46,259 bases of DNA from assembly GCA_012518185.1 (NCBI GenBank), contig JAAYTA010000081.1, positions 1 to 46,259 on the forward strand. Direction: 5' to 3'. Source of the stretch: Methanobacteriota archaeon (GTDB lineage: Archaea; Thermoplasmatota; Thermoplasmata; Methanomassiliicoccales; Methanomassiliicoccaceae). The position numbers were made by a program, and so were the translations under genes. This document shows positions 1-8,292 of this stretch, in pieces (the first letter of the stretch is position 1; each line of letters starts with the position of its first letter). The notes under the pieces were generated by a model that searched no databases, was not told the DNA's origin, and saw nothing but the letters and a program-made list of their open reading frames with translations.

Positions 1-792
1 ACTACTAGGCAACTCTTCTGGACAAAAGTCCACATCTGCTTTCTGACAATCTATCTTACTTAGTGAAGCATCTATTATCTCAATTCCAGGTGGACAATCT
101 AAATTATCTAAGTGGCCGAACCAATATACTACCATTCCAGGTCCAAACATTTCGACATATTGTGCCAATTGACTACGGATGTTCCTGTTAAATTCAATAC
201 GATCTCCAAAGGAAGCTTTACTCTCTATCCAATGTATGGTTTGTCCATTAATCTTAATTGGTTCATCAAGCAAGCAGTCAGGAGTCTTAGAATATTTTCC
301 GCGAAGTTCATCCTCATCCTGGTATGTAAGCTCCTGCTCTTCCAACCACTCTTGTAGCTTTTCCTCGCCCCATATGCCTCTCTTATGCTGAATCTCGTTA
401 CCCTCTGGAGAGTAGATAGTGTCAGCAGCAGTAATCTCTATTATCTCTTTTCTTAGGCGCGGATCCTTAATTGAATTAGGATCATGAACGTGCTTCCAGA
501 ATTGCTTCTTAGAATAACCGTTTTCTTGGAATAATATAAGGCCGATCAAGATTGGGGGAAAATTCCATTGCTGAGCTAGTGATAGAAAGCTAGATCCTTT
601 TCTCCACTCTCTTAGGAGGCGAGGCGCATTGCGTCTTATCACATGATAGCGCTTAGTCGCGGCTCTAACTGTCTTCTGAGTATAAATGACGTTAAGGAAT
701 TCTTCATCAAGACCGGTCTCTTCGGCAAGTTTCTTCACATCCGAATAGTCATTCAATTTATCATAAAGGGCCTTGAACTTTTCATATCTCAT
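1..792 (-). CDS. CDIN1/TPD-family nuclease (partial, 3' end outside window)
   Basis: The frame is open from an ATG at 792 to the window edge, giving 264 residues with no stop. The N-terminal ~120 residues are helical and basic (likely HTH-type DNA or RNA binding). The C-terminal part has the KTPD motif (residues 169-172), the HWIESKASFGD stretch (187-197) and FGPGMVVYWFGHLDN (216-230). These are hallmarks of the TPD family (human CDIN1/C15orf41), a PD-(D/E)xK nuclease fold; D172, E190 and K192 fit the catalytic core. Human CDIN1 is 281 residues, so only a few residues are probably missing. The archaeal role is not known; DNA or RNA cleavage is inference. The next gene is divergent. No annotation of the + strand frames inside this gene is supported. 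Confidence 0.82.
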   Translation of the reverse strand, partial: MRYEKFKALYDKLNDYSDVKKLAEETGLDEEFLNVIYTQKTVRAATKRYHVIRRNAPRLLREWRKGSSFLSLAQQWNFPPILIGLILFQENGYSKKQFWKHVHDPNSIKDPRLRKEIIEITAADTIYSPEGNEIQHKRGIWGEEKLQEWLEEQELTYQDEDELRGKYSKTPDCLLDEPIKINGQTIHWIESKASFGDRIEFNRNIRSQLAQYVEMFGPGMVVYWFGHLDNLDCPPGIEIIDASLSKIDCQKADVDFCPEELPSS

Positions 793-964
793 AATTATCC
801 TACTATTAGCTTTTGTACATCCTAAATAATCAACCTTTTTATAACTATTGATAGACAGGACCTCTTCAATAGAGATATTTCTGACAATCTATCCTTTAAA
901 ATTATGCTCAGATATCGATAGATTCTTTATCAAAGAGGCTAATCTATTGACAAATTCATCAATT

Positions 965-1627
965 GTGGTAATCTTGGCAACTATTCCATACTTAGCAAAA
1001 AATACTGGGCCAGATTGGCTACCGGTATCGGCTGCACAAGGAAGACAATTCGCATACTGGGGCCAGTTAGTATTATTACTCATGGCAGTTGTATTGTTCA
1101 TGGGTAGTGCATATGCTATCGTATCTGGTTCGTATTCTGCTGGAGCATACATGCTCATAGCAGGAATAGTAGATCTGATATTATATGCTATGATGTCCAG
1201 TACAGTATTTGCTCCCCTGGATCAGGGACGATTTCGCGAGGCAAGCGACCGTCTGCTCATTTGGGGAGTACTTGGCCTCTTGTTCAGTGTACTGGGAGGT
1301 TTAGTACTTTTAGCAGCCTATGTCAAGCTCCAGGATGTATTCCAGCCACAATATCAGCAATATCCTCCTGGCCAGTATTATGATATGCCTCATTACCAAC
1401 AACCCCAATATTACTCAGCACCTTCGCCCCATCAATTTCCTAGCAAAGTCGATGATATATCTGAAGTAATAGATGAAACAGCTAGTGAAAAATCTATTTA
1501 CGAGTCAAAAGCCGAACCTGAACCCCAACCATCTCACAAATCAGAGATGACTAAGTGTAAAAATTGCCAAGTGCAATATCCATCCTTCATGATGAATTGT
1601 CCCAACTGCGGTGCTCCCCGCAATTAA
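965..1627 (+). CDS. Membrane protein with C-terminal zinc ribbon
   Basis: The protein has about three hydrophobic segments: one beginning at YWGQLVLLL, one at AGAYMLIAGIVDLILYAMM, and one at LLIWGVLGLLFSVLGGLVLLA. A cytoplasmic-looking P/Q/Y-rich linker follows, then an acidic stretch, and finally a treble-clef/zinc-ribbon ending CxxC-x11-CPNCG. Such membrane plus zinc-ribbon proteins are common and uncharacterised in archaea. The start is uncertain. The frame is open to a TTG at 848, but TATA-like sequences lie at 838-845 and 893-900, and the conserved-looking part begins near residue QFAYWGQ. GTG 965 or TTG 974 are better candidates than 848. The stop overlaps the stop of the convergent DUF504 gene by four bases. 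No function is assigned. Confidence 0.7.
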   Translation: MVILATIPYLAKNTGPDWLPVSAAQGRQFAYWGQLVLLLMAVVLFMGSAYAIVSGSYSAGAYMLIAGIVDLILYAMMSSTVFAPLDQGRFREASDRLLIWGVLGLLFSVLGGLVLLAAYVKLQDVFQPQYQQYPPGQYYDMPHYQQPQYYSAPSPHQFPSKVDDISEVIDETASEKSIYESKAEPEPQPSHKSEMTKCKNCQVQYPSFMMNCPNCGAPRN

Positions 1628-1872
1628 TCTTCTACCTTCTCTCCTCTATCGCGGTAAATGACCTCATCATCTAGCATAATTAAACGGATGCGATGATAGG
1701 GGATTTTACTCTCAGCAGTCTTAAAGAATGATCTACCTAAGTCCGTTATTGCAGATCCACTAATAATCCTGCGATCCCCCGGAGCACCGCGATGTAGATA
1801 TGCTATTGAAGCGTCGCTTAATCTATCATGGCGCCATTTGAGCTCATTGAGGATATCGCGAGGAAATGCCAT
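1624..1872 (-). CDS. DUF504 / UPF0248 (MJ1316-type) protein
   Basis: This 82-residue protein matches the small archaeal DUF504 family, also called the MJ1316 RNA cyclic-group end recognition domain. The recognisable pieces are the N-terminal DILNELKW, the central YLHRGAPGD followed by a beta strand, and the C-terminal IPYHRIRLIMLDDEVIY. Length and motif order are normal for a stand-alone family member. Family knowledge suggests RNA-end binding, but the role in the cell is not established. It starts with ATG at 1872, about 80 bases from the divergent adenine deaminase start, so the two probably share a short divergent promoter region. It converges on the zinc-ribbon gene with overlapping stop codons. 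Confidence 0.85.
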   Translation of the reverse strand: MAFPRDILNELKWRHDRLSDASIAYLHRGAPGDRRIISGSAITDLGRSFFKTAESKIPYHRIRLIMLDDEVIYRDRGEKVED

Positions 1873-1950
1873 ATTTTTTCCACTGCTTAAGAGATTCTTT
1901 AAACCTTGCCTTGGAAAACTTCATCATCCCTCGCTTCACATGAATTATGT

Positions 1951-3570
1951 ATGTGCCCTAACGCGCCTCTCCAATCTTATGACGATGTACTCGGAGCTAT
2001 ATCTGTTAGACATCTGAATGGCTACTTTGTAGATGTATTGAGCGGAGCAATCTATCCAGCATGTGTAAATTTTTACGATGGAAAGATAATTCGCATCGAT
2101 CAGAGGCCGACCGCCCCTGATCAATACATACTCCCTGGCCTAGTGGATTCTCACACTCATATAGAATCATCACATCTTAGTCCATATCGTTATGCCGAGC
2201 AAGCCATATTACATGGAACTACATCAGTAGTAACCGATCCATCGCCAGTATGTGCAACTACGGGGTTAATCGGACTGGAGTATATGGTAGAGGCGGGCAA
2301 TACTACTCCATTAAAATTTCACTACACTGTGCCATCGGATATTCCAGGATTAGGATGGAAAGAAGTGCGATCTCTTCTCTCGCGCGATGAGTTTGTAGCT
2401 CTTGGTGAAATTACAGACTATGAGGGATTGATTGAAGAAAAGCAGAGTATTATGGGAAAAATAGAAGTAGCGCGCCAGTTAGGAAAACCAATAGATGGAC
2501 ATGCTCCAGGTCTTAGAGGTTTCCATTTAGAGCAATATATAATGAGTGGAATCACATCCGATCATGAGTCTACCACTTCAGAGGAGGCGTTGGAGAAACA
2601 TAAGAAGGGAATGGCCATTGCACTCAGAGAGAGTAGTTCTAATCAAAATCTAAATGCCCTATTACCCTTCGCTCGCAAAAATAAACATATGCTTGCGACA
2701 GATCATCTAAGATCAAGGGATTTAATTAGGGGGCACATTGATAATATGCTCCATATGGCCGTAGAGGGTGGAGTAGATCCTATGCAAGCAGTGAGAGCAG
2801 CTACACTATGGCCTTCTCAGCATTATGGTCTAAAATCTGGCGCATTAGAAATAGGCACACCTGCTGATATGACTGTAGTTAGCGATCTTCATTCTTTCAA
2901 AGTATTAGAGACATGGATTGATGGTGATCTCGTGGCTCGAAATGGTGAACTGCTTTATCTTGGAAGTCCTCCCAAATTGGTAGAAGCAACATTTCCTATG
3001 ACTCGGCTAGATCAGATTGATATCCATGTATCTGGCAGAGTTGCACCCGTGAAGGTAATATGTATCGGTAGTGACGGAGAGATTACGCAAGAGCATGAAG
3101 AATTACAGGTAGAGGATGGCAGAATCTTAGCCGATACTTCTCGAGATATACTTTATATGATATGGGTTGACCCGGCTCATAATTGGTCGATACATGTGGG
3201 CTTCGTCAGAGGATTTGGGCTATGGGATGGAGCTATCGCTACCTCAGAAGTGCATAAGTTTGGCGGTATATTATGCGTAGCTACTACGCTCACAAATGCA
3301 CAAGATCTAATTAATGAAATAATTGTTGCGGGAGGTGGTTCGGCAGCTATACTTGGCCGAGACCTTGTATTACTCCCACTCCCTATCGCAGGCCTTATGT
3401 CTGACTTACCTGCCAAGGAGGTCGCCGCCAGGGAATTTGATCTTATGAGTATGACCAGGAATATGGGCTGTCTCATGAATGATCCTTTCTTAATTCTCTC
3501 GTCATTAGGTACTTATCTTCCATCAACGTTCTGGGCAGAGCGCACTGAGATGTCGGTCGGAGCTCGATAA
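1951..3570 (+). CDS. Adenine deaminase-like amidohydrolase (divergent)
   Basis: About 539 residues with the adenine deaminase architecture. An amidohydrolase barrel carries PGLVDSHTHIESS (metal ligands H68, H70), LGEITD (E153), GHAPG (183-187), SDHES (203-207) and GHID (261-264). The C-terminal Ade domain has GFGLWDGAIA and LLPLPIAGLMSD. Canonical Ade converts adenine to hypoxanthine plus ammonia. Two hallmark motifs are altered: DPHEIAN has become DPSPVCA (96-102), and HDSHN is absent around residues 431-439 (TSEVHKFGG). The second Asp of TDD is His252. Activity or substrate may therefore differ. I prefer ATG 1951 over TTG 1906, because a TATA-like TTTAAA sits at 1897-1902. The two phosphoribosyltransferase genes downstream support a role in purine salvage. 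Confidence 0.8.
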   Translation: MCPNAPLQSYDDVLGAISVRHLNGYFVDVLSGAIYPACVNFYDGKIIRIDQRPTAPDQYILPGLVDSHTHIESSHLSPYRYAEQAILHGTTSVVTDPSPVCATTGLIGLEYMVEAGNTTPLKFHYTVPSDIPGLGWKEVRSLLSRDEFVALGEITDYEGLIEEKQSIMGKIEVARQLGKPIDGHAPGLRGFHLEQYIMSGITSDHESTTSEEALEKHKKGMAIALRESSSNQNLNALLPFARKNKHMLATDHLRSRDLIRGHIDNMLHMAVEGGVDPMQAVRAATLWPSQHYGLKSGALEIGTPADMTVVSDLHSFKVLETWIDGDLVARNGELLYLGSPPKLVEATFPMTRLDQIDIHVSGRVAPVKVICIGSDGEITQEHEELQVEDGRILADTSRDILYMIWVDPAHNWSIHVGFVRGFGLWDGAIATSEVHKFGGILCVATTLTNAQDLINEIIVAGGGSAAILGRDLVLLPLPIAGLMSDLPAKEVAAREFDLMSMTRNMGCLMNDPFLILSSLGTYLPSTFWAERTEMSVGAR

Positions 3571-3635
3571 GTAATAAATTCATAATGAGTCATGCTCGTC
3601 TGCCTCGAATTTACGATTCGGAGGAAGGTTATGGG

Positions 3636-4295
3636 ATGTCAAGTAAGGAAAGTTTCCAGTGCAAATTAGTCAGTTTTGATGACATAACTGACTGGACGAA
3701 AAAATTAGCAGAGCAAATAAGGACATGTAACTGCAAGCCTACCGTAATTATCGGATTAACTCGCGGAGGTTGGATACCAGCTCGCTTATTATGCGATATC
3801 CTCGAAGTTAAGAAATTATATGCTGTGAAAACAGAGCATTGGGGAGTCACGGCCAACCCTGATGGAAAGGCACTACTGACTCAGGAATTGAACGTAGACA
3901 TACAGAACGAAGAAGTACTACTAGTAGATGATATAACTGACACTGGGGAATCCATGTCACTTGCTATGGCTCACCTCCATGACATGAATCCTAGAGTGCT
4001 CAATAGCGCTACTTTATTGCATATAACTCGTTCCAAATTCAAACCAGATTACTATTCCATCGAGGTTCCAGAAGATAATTGGACTTGGTTCATATTTCCC
4101 TGGAATCGAAATGAAGACCTCAGAACACTTCTTCCTAAAACATTGTATGAGGAAAAATGCATTGATGATATTCAGAGTGCATTCCGAGAACAATTTCATA
4201 TAAACGTTCCTATGGATGATATTCGCATTACATTGAAGGACTTAGCAGTTTCCAGAAAAGTTAAGCGCATTGGAGATAGATGGATAAGAGCGTAA
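3636..4295 (+). CDS. Phosphoribosyltransferase (COG2236-type, purine salvage)
   Basis: This 219-residue protein has a type I phosphoribosyltransferase fold. An early strand-turn TVIIGLTRGGWIPARLL is followed by the PRPP-binding loop VLLVDDITDTGES and a C-terminal hood-like region with FIFPWNRNE. It resembles the archaeal COG2236 group (hypoxanthine or xanthine-guanine type). The exact base cannot be read from the sequence. I chose ATG 3636 because GGAGG lies at 3620-3624, whereas the upstream ATG-type start at 3585 has no ribosome site. It lies between the adenine deaminase-like gene and a second phosphoribosyltransferase, all on the same strand with short gaps, which suggests one salvage operon. 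Confidence 0.82.
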   Translation: MSSKESFQCKLVSFDDITDWTKKLAEQIRTCNCKPTVIIGLTRGGWIPARLLCDILEVKKLYAVKTEHWGVTANPDGKALLTQELNVDIQNEEVLLVDDITDTGESMSLAMAHLHDMNPRVLNSATLLHITRSKFKPDYYSIEVPEDNWTWFIFPWNRNEDLRTLLPKTLYEEKCIDDIQSAFREQFHINVPMDDIRITLKDLAVSRKVKRIGDRWIRA

Positions 4296-4317
4296 CATAG
4301 ATGTTAATAATAACTCA

Positions 4318-4887
4318 ATGTATGCTTCAGACGTGTCAAACCTCCTCCGGGAATCATTTCTAGCTGCTGAAGTGATAAGTGTCGAATCATATGATTATAT
4401 AATCCATCCGCTCCTGGATGGTGTGCCAGCTGTGGAGCCCGAGTTATTGAATGAAGTTACCAATTCTTTTTTTGAGATGATGGATAAAAATTGCGATATA
4501 ATCGTTGCTCCGGAAGCAATGGGCCTTCCCCTGGCAGCATCACTTTCTATTGTTAGCGGGATACCATATACTGCAATTCGTAAACGATCGTATGGGTTAC
4601 CAAATGAGGTTAAAATTCATCAACCAACTGGCTACTCTGATAGAGAGATATATTTAAATGGAATTAAAAAAGAGGATCGCGTAGTGATTATAGATGATGT
4701 GGTGAGTACTGGCAGCACTATTCGAGGAATTGTTAATGCTATTCGCGGTATTGGTGCTGAAGTACTAGAGGTCTTAGTAGTAGCGGATAAGGGCGAACAT
4801 TCGGAAGGATTAGAAATAGAACTAGACGTTGCAATTAAATATTTATTACGTCTGAAAATCAAAGATGGTCGAATAATTATTGATTAA
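4318..4887 (+). CDS. hpt: Archaeal hypoxanthine/guanine phosphoribosyltransferase
   Basis: At 189 residues this matches the archaeal HGPRTase family in length and along its whole sequence: YDYIIHPLLDGVPAVEPELL near the start, then EAMGLPLAASLS, IRKRSYGLPNEV, HQPTGYSDREIYLNG, and the PRPP loop VVIIDDVVSTGST. The enzyme makes IMP or GMP from the base and PRPP in the cytoplasm. Adenine deaminase feeding hypoxanthine to this enzyme would complete adenine salvage without an adenine phosphoribosyltransferase; that link is inference from gene order. The family is related to adenine phosphoribosyltransferases, so some specificity for adenine cannot be excluded. Its stop (4885-4887) directly abuts the stop of the convergent ABC permease. 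Confidence 0.88.
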   Translation: MYASDVSNLLRESFLAAEVISVESYDYIIHPLLDGVPAVEPELLNEVTNSFFEMMDKNCDIIVAPEAMGLPLAASLSIVSGIPYTAIRKRSYGLPNEVKIHQPTGYSDREIYLNGIKKEDRVVIIDDVVSTGSTIRGIVNAIRGIGAEVLEVLVVADKGEHSEGLEIELDVAIKYLLRLKIKDGRIIID

Positions 4888-5682
4888 TTACCTTGTCAGA
4901 CGCTTTTTCATAAGTCTGATAGCAAGATAAAATGCAATCGTAGTTAGAATAATAATGTATAGCAATGACAGTCCATTAAGGATTGAAGATATTCCTAACG
5001 ATAGATCTCTTATCAATATGGTAGCATGAGTGAGCGGTAATAGGTAAGCGAATGGTTCGGCAACGCCTAGCTGACTTATTGGGAAGAAAGTCCCTCCAAA
5101 TAAAAACATGGGCGTAATGAGTAAAAAGAATGGATAGTTAAATGAATCAATATTTGGGACTATAGCAGTAAATATCATGGCCAAGGAGGAGAACATAAGG
5201 CCAGCTAGAAACGCTATTGGCGGAATTAATAGGATTGTTAAGGAGGTAAATCTTATGGCTGGGAACAAGATCCATCCTATGATTGCTATAACGATGAGCA
5301 CTATTGTAGAGTTTATCAAACTCTTACTAGCTCCCCATAGAATTTCACCCGCGATAACATCTCCTAAGTTCACTGGTGTGGCCACAATAGCATCAAAAGT
5401 CTTTTGATAATGCATCCGCACGAATGATCCATACGTACATTCGAAGAATCCGCTATACATTGCAGATATAGAGACGAGTCCTGGGGCAAGGAAGCGAATA
5501 TATTCCATCGGTTGGCCTGCATAAATTAGCCCAGAAACAAGACTTCCAAAACCCAATCCCATGGCTACTAAATATAATAAAGGTTCAAAAATGGAGGGAA
5601 GGAAATTAGTTTTCCAGGTTTTGAAGAAGACATCAGCATTCCTTCTCCACACTGCCATCATCCCACGCCCCATCTCTATCAT
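4888..5682 (-). CDS. ABC-2 type transporter permease
   Basis: The 264-residue protein has about six hydrophobic segments and the ABC-2 permease pattern: an N-terminal cytoplasmic helix, FEPLLYLVAMGLGFG, the central GEILWGASKSLINS region, and FLFGGTFFPISQL before the last helices. It resembles NodJ/DrrB-type permeases that pair with DrrA-like ATPases. It would form the membrane channel of an exporter; the substrate (lipid, polysaccharide or drug) cannot be told from sequence. The gene follows the ATPase gene with an ATGA overlap (5679-5682), so the two are translationally coupled and almost certainly form one complex. Confidence 0.88.
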   Translation of the reverse strand: MIEMGRGMMAVWRRNADVFFKTWKTNFLPSIFEPLLYLVAMGLGFGSLVSGLIYAGQPMEYIRFLAPGLVSISAMYSGFFECTYGSFVRMHYQKTFDAIVATPVNLGDVIAGEILWGASKSLINSTIVLIVIAIIGWILFPAIRFTSLTILLIPPIAFLAGLMFSSLAMIFTAIVPNIDSFNYPFFLLITPMFLFGGTFFPISQLGVAEPFAYLLPLTHATILIRDLSLGISSILNGLSLLYIIILTTIAFYLAIRLMKKRLTR

Positions 5683-6590
5683 TCTCTTAGTCTCCTCCCT
5701 GTTAGGCGCAGGAATACATCTTCCATTGTCGAGGATCGGATAATGGATTGGGATTTAGGATACAATTCTTGGAAGTCTCGTTCGATATTTCTACATTCAT
5801 TTGAATATAAATATAGGCGATCAGCGGAACGTTCTACCTGTTTTCCTGTAGATCGAAGATATTCCTCTGCCTCATCGTCTGCTCCGACGATCTCCATTAC
5901 ACAATCACCTACTATGTCAGATATCATCTGCCTTGGCTTTCCCTCAATAAGGAATCTCCCATGCTCCATTATAACTAGCCGATCACAAAGCTGCTCTGCC
6001 TCATCCATATAATGCGTTGTTAAAATTACAGTGCTGCCCTCTTGTTTCAGTTGCCTAATCCTTTCCCATATCAGATGTCTTGCCTGAGGATCCAGTCCTG
6101 TAGTGGGCTCGTCTAATATTATGATATCAGGATCATTTATCAATGCTCTGGCAACGATCAGACGACGTTTCATGCCTCCAGATAGATCATCTATCATGGT
6201 GTTTCGCTTTTCTTCCAGCTGCATGAATTCTAATAATTCATTTGCTCTCTGGTTAGCAAGATCTTTGGGCATGTTAAAATAACGGGCATAGCTGGTAAGA
6301 TTTTGCAATACACTGAAATCAGGATCTAGATTATCATCCTGAGGAGCCACACCTAACCGAGCCTTAATCTCTCGAGGTTGTTTTTGCACATCCATATTTA
6401 ATACTTTCAGACTTCCTGATGTGACTGGAGACACACATTGGATCATCCTAATGATTGTAGATTTACCTGCTCCATTAGGGCCAAGAAATCCGAATACTTC
6501 GCCCTGCTCTATATTAAAGTCTATATGATCGACGGCAGTAAGATTTCCGAATCTCTTAACAAGTCCACGAGCAACTACTACCGAAGACAT
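5679..6590 (-). CDS. ABC transporter ATP-binding protein (DrrA-type)
   Basis: This 303-residue ATPase has Walker A GPNGAGKST, the Q-loop region VAPQDDNLD, the signature LSGGMKRRL, Walker B DIIILDEPTTGLDP and the switch His in TTHYMDEAEQL. The C-terminal ~80 residues form the extra domain seen in DrrA/NodI-like exporters. It energises the permease encoded immediately downstream, with a four-base overlap. The gene starts with ATG at 6590 and is followed upstream by a long gene-free region that holds the ribosomal operon promoter on the other strand. Substrate unknown. Confidence 0.92.
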   Translation of the reverse strand: MSSVVVARGLVKRFGNLTAVDHIDFNIEQGEVFGFLGPNGAGKSTIIRMIQCVSPVTSGSLKVLNMDVQKQPREIKARLGVAPQDDNLDPDFSVLQNLTSYARYFNMPKDLANQRANELLEFMQLEEKRNTMIDDLSGGMKRRLIVARALINDPDIIILDEPTTGLDPQARHLIWERIRQLKQEGSTVILTTHYMDEAEQLCDRLVIMEHGRFLIEGKPRQMISDIVGDCVMEIVGADDEAEEYLRSTGKQVERSADRLYLYSNECRNIERDFQELYPKSQSIIRSSTMEDVFLRLTGRRLRE

Positions 6591-7064
6591 ATGTGGTAAG
6601 TATGCTCAACTTCTTTGTCATAAATCTTCCCAATACTTCATATCGAATGATATGTAGTAAATGAGAATAAGAGAAGAATTAGTATGCTCATATAGAATTA
6701 CTATACAAGATCAATCCATGAGTAAATCTTTCAAAGTTAATTTTCAACGGTTGTAATGATTGTGTTTTAAGTATGAGAGATTAGTACATAATTTACAGGC
6801 TAGTTAATATTCGATATTGATACGCTGCTGTAATTATAATAACCTAGATCTAATGATCAATATGTTAACTAATCGAGCCCTATTAGTAAGGAATAATATT
6901 AGTGCTTCAACCGAATAATATTTTCTACACATTTGCAACACACAATTCGATACCTCATTACTACTCAAGATAGTAAGTTATTCCATCTGCAGAATATGTT
7001 ATATATTGGTAGAATAATTGATGAGCCAGTAAGGTATTTTTACATCATAGTGACCTTCGGTAAC
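6591..7064. other. AT-rich intergenic region without recognisable gene
   Basis: About 470 bases between the divergent ABC ATPase and the ribosomal operon promoter. Stop codons are frequent in all frames. I see no tRNA, CRISPR array or insertion-sequence end. The part next to 6590 must hold the promoter of the exporter operon, but I cannot single out one TATA box with confidence. Confidence 0.5.
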
Positions 7065-7075
7065 TTTAAGTATAA
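7065..7075 (+). promoter_or_regulatory. Candidate TATA box of the ribosomal protein operon
   Basis: The sequence TTTAAGTATAA lies where composition changes from AT-rich to GC-richer. Transcription would start about 25 bases downstream, near 7096, giving a leader of roughly 190 bases before the L3 start. This is a sequence-pattern call only. Confidence 0.5.
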
Positions 7076-7095
7076 TAACCCTTATCAGACCATTT

Positions 7096-7285
7096 ACGCT
7101 TAACGCGCTGAGGACGTTCGACCAGACGCCATGGGCAATGTGTATACATCCCAATTTCCCCTCTACTCCATTCTCGGAGGGTGGATAACGCGTCACGGTC
7201 GAAGGTGCTGACCTCGAACAAACGAGAAAATCACGCGTAGCACAAAAGAGAGTGGATTCTCTCCAAATTAGCGAGAGGGAGAACC
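7096..7285 (+). promoter_or_regulatory. Structured 5' leader of the ribosomal protein operon
   Basis: A GC-richer stretch without a convincing gene holds several complementary segments: CCCTC 7159-7163 with GAGGG 7177-7181; CTCG 7213-7216 with CGAG 7223-7226 (six-base loop), enclosed by GTGCT 7205-7209 and AGCAC 7239-7243; and GAGAG 7248-7252 with CTCTC 7259-7263. Two copies of the self-complementary ACGCGT (7188-7193 and 7233-7238) could pair in competition with the GTGCT/AGCAC stem. Autoregulation of ribosomal operons by leader binding of a ribosomal protein is known in both bacteria and archaea (e.g. archaeal L1); the regulator here is unknown. GAGAGGGAGAAC ahead of 7286 includes the L3 ribosome site. 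Confidence 0.45.
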
Positions 7286-8287
7286 ATGCCGAACAAAAGA
7301 CGTCCACGTAAAGGTTCCAAAGCGTATTCACCACGCAAGAGAGCATTAAGCCAGACTCCAAGATTAGATTCTTGGCCTGAGATTAGCGAAGGCCCTAAAC
7401 TTCAGGGATTTGCTGGATATAAGGCCGGAATGACTCATGCCTCTGTAGTTGACTTTAGATCAAAGAGTCTCACGACTGGTCGTGAGATACAGATCCCTGT
7501 CACTGTACTAGAAGCACCTCCTATGAAAGTAGCAGCAGTCAGGGCATATGAAAACACCCGCTATGGTCTGCGCACTGTTGGAGAGGTTTGGGCAAATTCA
7601 TTCAGTAATGATCTATCTAGGAGGTTACCAATTCCTAAAAATTACGATCTGGAAAATGCTTGGGAAGACTTGATCAAGAATGATGTAGATGACGTTCGAG
7701 TCCTCACATATACACAGCCCAAGATGATTTCTGGAGTTCCTAAAAAGGTGCCTGACCTAATGGAGACTAGAGTTGGTGGTGGCACCATTGAAGAGAGACT
7801 TGAATATGCCAAGTCATTATTGGGAAAGGAAGTCACAATCAACGACTTTGTGAAAGATGGAGGCATGGTTGATGTCTCCGCGGTTACAAAGGGTAAGGGA
7901 TTTCAAGGCGCTGTCCAGAGATGGGGTGTCAAGCTACTAACTCATAAAAATTCCAAGCACCGCCGTATGGCTGGTAATCTAGGTCCAAAGAGTCCAGGAT
8001 ATGTGAGGCCCACTGTCCCCCAGAGCGGTCAGATGGGTTATCATCAAAGGACTGAATTCAACAAGCGTATCCTCAAAATAGGGGAGAAAGGCGAAGAGAT
8101 AACACCTAGAGGTGGCTTCATAAATTATGGAGAAGTAAGAAATAATTATGTATTAATTCACGGCTCCGTACCCGGACCCACTAAGAGACTAATACGTCTT
8201 AGGGATCCTGTTAGGCCGAATGGTCCAGCACTTACGGAAGCTCCCAATCTAACCTATGTCTCTACGCAATCTAAGCAGGGGGCCTAA
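7286..8287 (+). CDS. rpl3: Large ribosomal subunit protein L3 (uL3)
   Basis: The 333-residue product begins MPNKRRPRKGSKAYSPRKRA, has the archaeal/eukaryotic L3 stretch GFAGYKAGMTHASVVD, and later VTKGKGFQGAVQRWGVK and KHRRMAGNLGP, the segment that reaches toward the peptidyl transferase centre. Length is typical for archaeal L3 (about 330-340), longer than bacterial L3. It is an early assembly protein of the 50S subunit that binds 23S rRNA. It is the first gene of the long operon, with GAGGGAGAACC as ribosome site, and is followed by L4 after five bases. Confidence 0.97.
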   Translation: MPNKRRPRKGSKAYSPRKRALSQTPRLDSWPEISEGPKLQGFAGYKAGMTHASVVDFRSKSLTTGREIQIPVTVLEAPPMKVAAVRAYENTRYGLRTVGEVWANSFSNDLSRRLPIPKNYDLENAWEDLIKNDVDDVRVLTYTQPKMISGVPKKVPDLMETRVGGGTIEERLEYAKSLLGKEVTINDFVKDGGMVDVSAVTKGKGFQGAVQRWGVKLLTHKNSKHRRMAGNLGPKSPGYVRPTVPQSGQMGYHQRTEFNKRILKIGEKGEEITPRGGFINYGEVRNNYVLIHGSVPGPTKRLIRLRDPVRPNGPALTEAPNLTYVSTQSKQGA

Positions 8288-8292
8288 TATTT

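Noticed and set aside
112-825. Several + strand frames of 60-81 codons at the left edge
   Set aside because: They lie antisense to the CDIN1/TPD-type gene, whose motifs are clear, and encode no recognisable protein.
848-964. TTG 848 as start of the zinc-ribbon membrane protein
   Set aside because: It sits next to a TATA-like sequence (838-845), lacks a ribosome site, and adds residues that do not look like a conserved N-terminus.
7131-7211. 26-codon frame in the ribosomal operon leader (MGNVYTSQF start)
   Set aside because: No ribosome site precedes it and its sequence overlaps the predicted stems; nothing marks it as a leader peptide.
6999-7361. Antisense frame of 120 codons across the ribosomal operon leader and L3 start
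   Set aside because: It overlaps the L3 start and the promoter, has no ribosome site and no recognisable motif.
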